A stretch of DNA of 19,165 nt, from NCBI GenBank assembly GCA_015501585.1, contig JADNRY010001004.1, positions 1 to 19,165 on the forward strand, in the 5' to 3' direction. Positions within the stretch are counted from its first letter, which is position 1. Each line of letters begins with the position of its first letter. The DNA comes from Rhodocollybia butyracea. Its lineage: Eukaryota; Basidiomycota; Agaricomycetes; Agaricales; Omphalotaceae. Of the stretch, positions 1 through 7,614 are shown in pieces. The translations under genes were made by a program, and so were the position numbers. The notes under the pieces were generated by a model, which saw only the letters and a list, made by a program, of their open reading frames with translations, was not told the origin of the DNA and did not search any database.

Positions 1-1
1 T

Positions 2-184
2 CTACCCACCAAGAATCTACTGTATGATATGTCGGACAGCCAAGCCCGAGAGAAAATGTCTATGTACCTGCTCAAAGTTGGCGGTATTAGGCCTAATATT
101 GGCCTAAGGCGTGTAACCGTACATTTTGACACTTTGTACGTGTTATACAATGCAATAAGAGAGTTATACGGAGCCCGAGCGTGA
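2..184 (+). CDS. Unrecognised open frame cut by the left edge (3' end of a CDS or a relic)
   Basis: The frame is open from the first complete codon to a TGA at 182-184, about 60 residues, with in-frame ATGs at 29 and 56. The product is mixed and soluble-looking, with no low-complexity sequence (it contains LLKVGGIRPN and ends ELYGARA). The same frame opens again downstream at 458-715, but several stops lie between. I recognise no domain. It may be the end of a gene or transposon protein that starts left of the window, or a chance open frame. The surrounding 2 kb is repetitive and shows no clear intron structure, so a mobile-element origin is possible but unproven. Confidence 0.25.
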   Translation, partial: LPTKNLLYDMSDSQAREKMSMYLLKVGGIRPNIGLRRVTVHFDTLYVLYNAIRELYGARA

Positions 185-457
185 TAGCTGTTGCCGAGGC
201 AAAGAACTTAACAATAATACTCAGCGAGCCATGAAGGTACGCCCACAAGCGTAGCCTAGAGCCAAGCTAGCGAGGATACCTGGGCTGCCCGGAGATGTAA
301 CGCTAGATCGTCAATCTAGTTATACCCAAGAGTGTAGACTCTCTAAACTACAGGACATCTCGAAGCGGGATAAGTACTAAGCCAACGCGTTATTCGAGGG
401 AAGGAATTATGAGGGAAGGCATCCCTCGCACTAAGACCCCCAACGAGCTATGTTAAG

Positions 458-715
458 ATGTGGACTTTACAGTCCGTAACAATGGACCAGAACGATCCCG
501 AGGAAACCGTAGAAGATCTATTCACGGCACCGGTTGCAACCGTGAGGACGGTAGAAACATGCTTAGCGGACCTACGGAAAGCTACACGCCGGGATAGCCT
601 TGGCAAATCGAAACATTTGATCTTAGAAATCATACACGGAAGGTCTTATCCGTTTAAAGCCAACTATCGGGAATCACTTGTACATACTCAGCGCAGTTGC
701 TCGAGCTTATCATAA
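458..715 (+). CDS. Unrecognised 85-residue open frame
   Basis: An ATG-to-TAA frame of 85 codons. The N-terminal half is acidic and Thr/Val-rich (DPEETVEDLF, then TVETCLADLR) and is followed by a basic stretch (RKATRRDSLGKSK). The composition is protein-like, but I cannot match it to a family. It shares its reading frame with the open frame at 2-184, so both could be pieces of one decayed gene, for example a gag-like transposon protein. No splice sites clearly join them. The antisense frame at 448-633 is taken as its shadow. Confidence that it is expressed is low. Confidence 0.25.
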   Translation: MWTLQSVTMDQNDPEETVEDLFTAPVATVRTVETCLADLRKATRRDSLGKSKHLILEIIHGRSYPFKANYRESLVHTQRSCSSLS

Positions 716-1140
716 GTGGTGTCGTTGGAAAGCTAGATAACAGGCCTTCTCGAGAGAATGTTAATCACACTCAGGATGGACAGAACTATCCGAGGAATAG
801 AATGAAACTCACCCAAGGGAAACCGGGCGGCGAGTGATCATGAAGCGTAAAGGTACTCCTGACCCCGGAGAATTGTGGAGTAATCGGAGAAACCTCGCTC
901 AGATCAAAACACTCTAAAACTATGTTAATCCTCACGAAATCATATTTTACCTCTGATATATACCCAAGAATGGACTATTTCTTTATTGTGTATACCATAT
1001 ATAGGCTGGAGTTTCCTTTCCGAGCCAGATTCCTCTGTTCCACTCTCTTTCCGTCTCTCTCCGTATCTGTTTCATCTATTTTTCGTATTAAACTCTCTCT
1101 ACTCAGTATATAAGCCAGACATATTTTATTCAATAAGACA
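716..1140. other. Gene-free stretch, pyrimidine-rich part
   Basis: No convincing coding frame. From about 1005 to 1110 the plus strand is rich in CTCT/TTTC runs, and the open frames at 922-1113 and 986-1219 are low-complexity translations of this tract. It leads directly into the tandem repeat beginning at 1141. Confidence 0.4.
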
Positions 1141-1440
1141 AGTTACTTGCCACCTCCCCTGTACGAGATTGGTTGTGTTCCTTCACCTCAAAGTTTCTTG
1201 CCCTCGACTTGACTGCTAAGACCAGTGCTCCGTAGAACGTCCCCTCGGGACTAGTAGCGTGACGCCTTCCTGACTTGGTTATCTTTAGAAAGTAATAAAC
1301 TTCACGAAGTTACTGTGCCACCTCCCCTGTACGAGATTGGTTGTGTTCCTTCACCTCAGAGGATCTTTCCCTCGATTTGTATGTTAGGAAGTGAGCTCCG
1401 TAGAACGTCCTCGGGACTAGTAGCGTGACGCTTCTCTACT
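1141..1440 (+). repeat. Two-copy imperfect tandem repeat, period about 167 bp
   Basis: Copy 1 starts at about 1141 and copy 2 at about 1308. Both open with AGTTACT followed by GCCACCTCCCCTGTACGAGA and GGTTGTGTTCCTTCACCTCA. Both end with CTCCGTAGAACGTCC, CGGGACTAGTAGCGTGACGC and a C/T-rich tail. The middle has diverged and the second copy is shorter by small indels. A short GTCC...GGAC hairpin lies in each copy. The unit is not coding in any frame. It could be part of a retroelement LTR or leader, or a local duplication. Confidence 0.75.
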
Positions 1441-2640
1441 TAACTACAAGTTGGTTGTTAGTTTCTTCACCTAGTAAGTAGCTGGTCACCTCTCTACATG
1501 TTCCCGCGGAGAAGTGTTAGTTGCTTCACGAAGTTGTTAGCCAGTCTCGACGCTTTACCGCGGAGTGACTGATAGTTTCTTCAAGGAGTTTGATTTACTG
1601 TCATATTACTTGCTCGGCGGAATTTGGCCTGTAATAGAATTTCACAAACTTCCTTTGGCCCACTTGAGAATCTGATCGAGTCTTGAGCGTGTGAGTTCCC
1701 TCGAACTCCAGATCAACCTTAAATCTAGTTGCTTCCTTAGAGGGGACGGTTTCTAGTAAGGAATTATTCGGCTCCAGAGTGAGGGTTCCTTAGTCGACTT
1801 CCCTGTGAAGTTAGGCGAGCCACTAAGATTGTGTACGAGTTCCTAGTGATTAAGTTCACTCACAATATCGTAGCTTGGCCCAGAGTTTGGTCGAGGACTT
1901 TACGGCGTCACAGCAGCTAGTGCCAGAGTTTGCCTAGGGTTGTTGACAAACCTCGAGATTACTATTCTAGCTAGAGCCAGAGTTTGCCTAGGAGAATCTT
2001 AGTTTCGTTGTATTGGTTTTGGTTTTGATTATTTGGTTTTGGACACATACGCATTATTGGTTTTGGTTTGGTTATATTGATTTGGACATCCCGACGTTCC
2101 CTTGTACATATGTACACCCAGCTGGGCTTCCCTCGACTCAGTTCTAAGAGTTGTCCAAGCTTAGTTACCCATGTTAACGCAACGGTCTTGGACCTGGAGC
2201 AGTCGCGTGCGTACATCTGATATTACAAAGCTTTCCCTCGGGGAATCTCTGACAACCCGCCCTCGCTCCCTTACATATCAATAGTCTGGTTAGGTGCGGT
2301 AGTGTTTTTGTTAGGTTGTTTTATAGCACCTTTCGCATACCTACACGTAAATACCCAAATAGCGGCACAAAATGTGCAGCACTACCGACTTGAATAAACT
2401 GTGGCATTAACATGCAAGTGACTGACTGCAAAGTATTGTAACGCCGTAAACGGGAAATTAGCGCTGAAATCAATTATAATGGATAACTATAACTGATCGG
2501 TCAAATCAAATTACACTAACGGGTTGGAATCAATGACTTCGAGGGCTCAGTCTTTAGAAGGGGGAGCTTCTGTAAGGTATCAAACCAATTCATGCCAAAA
2601 GTAACGAAGGGGACACTCCTAAATCCACATATATTACATT
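1441..2640. repeat. Non-coding stretch with short direct repeats and a TTTTGG-rich tract
   Basis: No supportable gene. The motif GCCAGAGTTTGCCTAGG occurs twice, at 1922-1938 and 1976-1992, with a weaker relative near 1878. CTTCACGAAG recurs (about 1300 and 1525) in a context shared with the tandem repeat upstream, so this tract probably belongs to the same element. Between about 2008 and 2090 the plus strand carries repeated GGTTTTGGTTTT-like blocks. The minus-strand frame at 1971-2216 is a translation of this simple sequence and is not called. Confidence 0.45.
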
Positions 2641-2654
2641 GTATACTTGTTAAT

Positions 2655-3145
2655 TGTTAAGTTACTGTGTCCTCAAGTGTTGCCTAACCTTCTGAATGAC
2701 TTGGAATGACTCGGCAAACCAGATCAGCGGAACATGCGGATATGGCCTGCCTGACCATGTGACTATTTAAATGACTTACATTGAGTCATTATCTCACTTA
2801 GGAAGGCTTACCTGTACAAACCATGGTTTGCCTTGAGGATAACACATGTACTATATATATTTAATTACTTAATGATCTCCCATGTAAAAGACTATAAAAG
2901 GAGGGGATTATTGATACACCCTTTTTCTTTAGTCTCTATATTTTGTAACCCAGTACCTACAAGAATTACACTTGTTATCTTGATTCTTTGTGTGAACAAC
3001 ACCTGAGGAATTATCTACTGAGTGAATACAGCAAGACTCACTTTAATATCAAGGATATTGAAGGTACGTATTCCCGACACTTATTGTCACCAAATACCCG
3101 TATAGTGCACACCAACTCTATACAAAGATACCCCCAAACTTAACA
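2655..3145 (+). mobile_element. LTR-like segment (possible solo or remnant LTR)
   Basis: The segment starts TGTTAAGTT and ends AACTTAACA, a perfect 9-bp terminal inverted repeat with TG...CA ends and a length (491 bp) usual for an LTR. It contains a TATA-like CTATAAAAGG at about 2890-2899, followed by a T-rich stretch and a possible U5-like part. I see no matching 5-bp target duplication (TTAAT on the left, CCGTA on the right), no primer-binding site after it and no second copy. The call therefore rests on the ends and the promoter-like core alone. A 13-mer ATTATCTACTGAG recurs at 3010 and 3171, the second time outside the segment. Confidence 0.35.
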
Positions 3146-3404
3146 CCGTAACGTTTAGGTTCTTGTAAGCATTATCTACTGAGCAGCCCCCGAATCTGTT
3201 AGATCAGAAGTATTAGTTAAATACAACTGGTTAACAAGCCTCTTTGTTTAAGACTTGACATATTGCCACCATATAAAAAAGCCATCAAGCATTTGTAAGT
3301 ATTATTCGGATCAGCCAGTTGAGCGCTCCGTGTAAATGTGCATGCTGTCACAGCCTGTCAGACCTTTCTTCCATGTTGAGGTCAACAGCCCGCTCGATGC
3401 TCAG
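3146..3404. other. Gene-free stretch between LTR-like segment and foldback element
   Basis: AT-rich, no coding frame of note. It includes the second copy of the 13-mer ATTATCTACTGAG at 3171-3183. The right end grades into the outer, diverged arm of the foldback element. Confidence 0.4.
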
Positions 3405-3405
3405 A

Positions 3406-3946
3406 CATGCCCGCCGCTCTCAAATGTAGTTTTTACTTTAGGTTTCACTTGCTTAGACAATATAGAGGAATAAAATTGCTTTAACAATACAGCTGCTTAG
3501 GAAACTCTAGCACATTTTTGAAAAAATACTCATGAGTAATCTTGTTTACAACCAAACAAAGGTGACGTTGATGTAGGTGACCCAGGCACGTACTGGCCCA
3601 CATCTTGACTTCAAATTTGCTTCAAATGCAACTTTTTTTTTTTACGATATTGCAGTCTTTACATGAGATGTACATTATAGGGTGCTGTAGACTCATTTCC
3701 CGGGCTACTGAAGAGCATAAGAGTATGCAAGTACAGGTGAAGTGTCATTGAAGCGGAGCGAATGGAGCTTTGAATGGAATATTCTGACGTCACTTTGTTT
3801 GGTTGTAAATAAGATCACTGCTGAGTGTTTTTTTGAAAATGTGCTAGAGTTTCCTAAGCAGCTGTAATATACAATTACATTAAACTTGAAAGATGATGAC
3901 CAGAACATGTTGGTCACTGTGTGGCATCATTGAGAGTGGTCGGGAC
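3406..3946. mobile_element. Foldback (inverted-repeat) element, MITE-like
   Basis: The left arm 3489-3569 and right arm 3786-3866 are reverse complements over about 80 bp, with a few mismatches and one-base indels (shared blocks include GCTGCTTAGGAAACTCTAGC and TTTACAACCAAACAAA). A second matching pair lies further out, 3406-3426 against 3928-3946 (CATTTGAGAG / CATTGAGAG plus a CGGG block). It sits 62-63 bp from the core on both sides, which suggests the original arms were longer and are diverging. The central spacer 3570-3785 codes for nothing recognisable. There is no transposase. No target duplication could be fixed because the outer ends are eroded. Confidence 0.65.
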
Positions 3947-3949
3947 AAC

Positions 3950-4800
3950 TTGCGGGACAGCGAGAGGAACGTCCGACATGTCAGGGCAGGAGTTATGTCA
4001 TTTTATGTCGGAACTTTTAAGAACCGGCGATAAGGCCCGATATCTCAATATAATGACCATTATACATCCGGAAAAAACACCCCTTTGCCAAGGATGATTC
4101 ACATCTTCCTGAGGAGCTACCAGGTGCTCCCAATGACCTGGAAGCTCTAGATTTCATAGGCTGCCAGGGGACGAGCTATAATTCCCTCAGTTTCTAGGCA
4201 ACAAAGGAGACCCAGGAGAGTACTTTTAGGCTATCCTCAAGATGTCCCTCAAGTAGCTTTTGTAAGCTTCAGGTGTGGCTAAAGAACAGTCAGATACGGT
4301 ATTGATAAGGGCATATATGAATAAAGGTCGGTCAGATAAGATGACGGTCTGATGGCCACTTATGGACCTTATGGGCCCTGATGTGCGTTCAGCTTCAACG
4401 TTAGCGTAGCAAATAGACTATATACATATGCTAGGCTTAGTTTCTGGTGTGATAAGTACATTCACGTGCATTGCAAGCTCAACTACTGACAATTTCTCAT
4501 CACTTGAGCAGCCGGTGCATCACGAGTTATTGACAAGTTACCATCTTTTTGATGGTTCTTACAGAGATAGTAGAACGAGTGGAATACATGTATTTTAACT
4601 GTTACGAACAGGTGGGATGATATTTATTTAACTGCTGCACAAACTATAGGCCTTGGGAGCCATCGGAATGGGACAGGTTCATATAACTGGGCCGACTTCA
4701 TTATCGTTATCGGGTTACCTCATATCATGTCAAGATAAGGCCCTTATATTGCTGATGTCATTATCTTGCCGATTTCAAATCTCCGACATATGACATTTCC
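3950..4800. other. Gene-free stretch
   Basis: No coding frame, RNA gene or repeat I can support. Short GATAAGGCCC-type words occur near 4029 and 4735 but do not form a longer duplication. Confidence 0.4.
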
Positions 4801-4855
4801 AGAGTCATGGCGACCGGCCAGCTGATCCGAATATTTTATATAAGTCTTCAAAATC

Positions 4856-5098
4856 TTGCCTCTGGCAAAATCACACAAAATCCAGATTCGTGTTGCCGAA
4901 CAGGCCCTTACTCGGCTTTGGACATCGTCGAATGGAAATATAATAAGAACCCTCAAGTGGGAGGGTGTCGTACGCGCATTGAGACTTGTGCTAGTAGAAA
5001 ATGTAGTACCTTTATTTACCGTCGGAGTGCTATATATGGGATGTCAAAGCGTCATATATCCGGAAGATGCGCAACTTCTGGAAGGAATGAGTTGCTGA
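4856..5098 (+). other. Possible relic of a membrane-protein gene
   Basis: The frame from 4856 to the TGA at 5096-5098 encodes 80 residues. Its second half reads like a membrane protein: a charged start (LKWEGVVRALR), then a hydrophobic run (VPLFTVGVLYMGC). No upstream or downstream exons with good splice sites were found. The overlapping frame at 4807-5136 is Cys- and Arg-rich and less protein-like. It may be a decayed fragment of a fungal multi-pass membrane protein, or chance. Confidence 0.2.
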
Positions 5099-5364
5099 AG
5101 CTCAAGGTGGGTCGAGTAGAGACAAAACTGAGGTAATTTGCCAACGTGCTGGGTGATAGTGGCAATAACGGTATTCCGATGATAAACATCGGCATAATAC
5201 GCGAATACATATACCCTTTTCTTTCATGCAAATAATGCAATATCTCAACAAGCCTCGCTATCACACGCTATCACACGCTGAGTCCTGACCCGATCGGCCC
5301 TAGTTTGACCATATATATGTACACAGTTCAATTAGACAACATTTGTGAATTTGTGTGCGATAGT
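5099..5364. other. Downstream spacer of the secreted-protein gene
   Basis: Non-coding. It holds a short perfect tandem repeat of GCTATCACAC (5257-5276) and would contain the 3' untranslated region of the minus-strand gene that ends at 5365. Confidence 0.4.
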
Positions 5365-5855
5365 TTAAGAACACTCGGCAGCACTGACAGCCCACTGAGC
5401 GGCAATTCCACTGATGGTGGTTCCCGGCCATGTCTCAATAAATGCGGGCAACAGTTTCCTCACTCTCTCCACTCACAGAGAGCTCAACCTGTACATTGTA
5501 GCTGACGATTGGCTCAAAGTTCTGGAGAGCAAGGTAAATCAGTATACATATCAATTGATACGATGGTCTGAACGCTGTAAGATGAAGGTTGAGGAAGCTC
5601 ACATCGACAGTAGACCCAGTAAATTCAACGGCAACAGTGTGTCCGATAGCTGTAAAGAGAGTATTAACAGGCAAGATTGTACAGTATAATAACGAAGATA
5701 CCAAAGTTCAAGTCGGTTTGGACGGAGCCAGCGGGAAACTCAGGAGTGGGAGTCAGGGTGACAAGGCAGTTGGTAGTAGACTGGCGCTTGACTGGGCTGG
5801 CCACAGCGATCGTAGCGGCGACGATGAGAGTGACGAGGTTCTTTGCGAAGAACAT
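5365..5855 (-). CDS. Small secreted protein with Kex2-like site (frameshifted in this sequence)
   Basis: Start ATG at 5855-5853 with A at -3. Exon 1 is 5702-5855. Intron 1 is 5650-5701 (GTATCT...TTACAG). Exon 2 is 5603-5649. Intron 2 begins GTGAGC at 5602 and ends CAG at 5522 (81 nt); two shorter introns around a 6-nt exon at 5562-5567 would also keep frame. Exon 3 is 5365-5521. The product is about 118-120 residues. A signal peptide (FFAKNLVTLIVAATIAVA) is followed by a KR dibasic site, then a mature domain with a Cys near each end (TTNC, AAEC), beta-rich in character (FAIGHTVAVEF, VSYNVQVELSV). The frame closes early at a TGA (5435-5437). One extra base in the AAA at 5440-5442 (plus strand) would explain this, because the next frame continues with ETWPGTTISGIAAQW to TAA at 5365. 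Function unknown; extracellular by inference. Counting one surplus base, the exons total 357 nt. Confidence 0.6.
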
Positions 5856-5920
5856 TATGGCGAACAAAGAGTCAAAGGCAAAATCTTGTGCGATCTCTAA
5901 GTATAAAGAAAAGGTGAACT

Positions 5921-5930
5921 GTTTTATAGA
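5921..5930 (-). promoter_or_regulatory. TATA-like box of the secreted-protein gene
   Basis: On the minus strand this reads TCTATAAAAC, about 66 nt upstream of the ATG at 5855. Position and sequence suit a core promoter for a strongly expressed secreted protein; none of the neighbouring housekeeping genes shows such a clear box. Confidence 0.4.
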
Positions 5931-6175
5931 GAGGGCTGAGGCTGTACCACTTCAGGAACATGGTCTCCTCAGTCCGTTTCCTGAATCCCAAACATAAGAA
6001 CCTGATAAGGAACAGGCAAGGATGATTGATTTCCGTGGTCTGCTTGTAACAAATCTATACTATGCTACACATTATGACAGTTTGGATGAGCTTGAAAGAT
6101 AATCCATGTGTAACGATCTTTGATGAACCATCCTGTAAATATACACTCCAACTTTGATATACCATGTACTCACAT

Positions 6176-7007
6176 CTAATAGACACCACAATCTTCGATC
6201 CAGACATCCTGTAAGACATCCCCGTCGGCCGTTCCGACTTGATTTAGTCGTTCCAGAACTTGCCAGCCGTCGACAACTTCGCCAAAAAACATCATACTTG
6301 CCGCGAATTCGAGCGAGCTGACCATCTGCTCCACTTAGAACAATGAAAAACTGGGAAGTATTGCCACTGCCAGAGCCCGCGTTTGCCATAGCAAGTGAAC
6401 CAAGTTTGGGAGGAACAGCAAGCGCAGTTGGTGACGAGTCAAATTTTCCACCATAAATCGACTATTTTTGTAGCATGAGAAATTGTGCATGCAGGGTAAA
6501 GAACGCATACTTCGCCGCCGGTCCCATCTCCTCGAGTAACATCACCTCCCTGTGCAATGTAGTCCTTGACTATTCGGTGTATCCGAACCCCCTTGTACCA
6601 CAATGCCTTCTTCGGGCGCTCTTGCACATACCCAGCTCCCCCGTGCACAGTTTCACAAAATTATCCCGAAGTTGGGTCAAATCCGGTGACTCGTCATACA
6701 GGGAGAAAACGAGTCTGCCAGCAATTGGAGCATGGGGCGCCTCAAAGACAAGAGTGCTGCCTTTTCCTTTCTTGAGACTCGAGAAGGCAGATGAGAACCA
6801 GTTTCCTTTGGAAGCGGAGGCCGCTACTCGCTGGAGAATTTCGCGTTGCTCTGAATTCAACTGTTCTGGAATGCTAGGAAGGCCATTACTGGTTGCATGT
6901 TCTGAGAGAATGGATACTGTGCGGTCGTAGCTAGCTTTTTGTGCAGCGTATTTGGAAAAAGAAAAATCTCGGGAAGAGATGCACACGTCGAAGTAGCAGT
7001 GGACCAT
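6176..7007 (-). CDS. Cyclophilin-type peptidyl-prolyl cis-trans isomerase (two frameshifts in this sequence)
   Basis: A proline isomerase of the cyclophilin family, a protein-folding helper. Exons are 6511-7007 and 6176-6461, separated by a 49-nt intron 6462-6510 (GTATGC...AATAG). The start is MVHCYFDV at 7007; an in-frame ATG at 7043 would add 12 residues. Order: FDV strand, an unusual insert of about 80 residues with basic and Ser-rich parts, then AGRLVFSLYD, NFVKLCTGE, YKGVRIHRIVKDYIAQGGD (conserved Arg and Gln), RGDGTGGE / SIYGGKFD across the intron, MANAGSGSGNTSQFFIVLSG, and GEVVDGWQVLERLN up to a TAG at 6176-6178. The frame slips at the CCC 6631-6633 (one base short) and at the six A's 6284-6289 (one base too many). 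The two cancel, and the 783 exonic nt make 261 codons. The cyclosporin-contact Trp region reads QLARIRGKYDVF, so the Trp appears absent. Probably cytosolic. Confidence 0.88.
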
Positions 7008-7008
7008 T

Positions 7009-7179
7009 TTAGAGGAAATAGGCGCTCGACTTGTAATGAACATGATTAAGCCACTTTGATAGTGTCAGGACCAGTCGCTTCAGTGATGCATTCAGAAAGT
7101 TTCCCGGTTCCTCGGCAGCGTCCGCTCTTCTTGCAGATTCTAATGAATACCATCCAATGAGTAGCGTCAATATCATCAT
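7009..7179 (-). CDS. Small upstream open frame with a hydrophobic start
   Basis: From ATG 7179 the frame encodes 56 residues: a hydrophobic run (MMILTLLIGWYSL), then a polar stretch (ESARRADAAEEPGNF) and a basic helix-like end. Its TAA (7011-7009) lies one base before the cyclophilin ATG at 7007, so it would be an upstream ORF on the cyclophilin mRNA, or a small membrane-anchored protein. I cannot match it to a family, and no convincing intron joins it to the cyclophilin. Low confidence. Confidence 0.2.
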   Translation of the reverse strand: MMILTLLIGWYSLESARRADAAEEPGNFLNASLKRLVLTLSKWLNHVHYKSSAYFL

Positions 7180-7194
7180 ATAGCCTCTGGTCAA

Positions 7195-7614
7195 ATCATA
7201 CTAAATGAGAGTGAAACTTGAAGAGATCTTTGAGTAATCCCGAAAAGTGAGGCTGATACTAATTTTGTGAGACAGATCTGGCGTGGCCTTGTTCATCCTT
7301 ATCCTGGTGAAGCTGCCTGAACAATGAATCGTGCACCCTCACAAGGCCTCACAAACGGAAGGGAATGAAACGAGATTGGTTTGAATCAACGATCAGTTGA
7401 ATCCTGTTGAATCGGGCGCTTACAGGCGTTTACAGTTCGGTGTTATCGGCGCTAGCCTGATTCTCCACAGCGCGATGTCATTGTCACTTTGTTCATGAGA
7501 CCACTTTGTTGCTTTGTCCTGGTGTATTTGAAGCAGAAAACGTTGCCACAACGTTCCACCTATAATTATACCCATCAGATCATTCTAATCGATATTTCTT
7601 GACCGTTTACTGCC
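7195..7614. promoter_or_regulatory. Divergent intergenic region between cyclophilin and aminotransferase
   Basis: About 420 bp separating two genes that point away from each other, so both promoters should lie here. It contains repeated CACTTTGTT words (7483-7491 and 7502-7510) and TATAATTATA at 7561-7570, about 45 nt upstream of the aminotransferase ATG. No other element recognised. Confidence 0.45.

Noticed and set aside
1693..1708. GAGTT...AACTC hairpin resembling a tRNA T-arm
   Set aside because: The loop does not fit the GGTTCRANYCC consensus, and no acceptor, D or anticodon arm can be drawn around it.
3705..3917. Minus-strand 70-residue open frame
   Set aside because: It lies across the foldback element arm and is not supported by composition or motifs.
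6475..6930. Plus-strand 151-residue open frame
   Set aside because: Antisense of the cyclophilin gene, whose motifs are unmistakable on the other strand.
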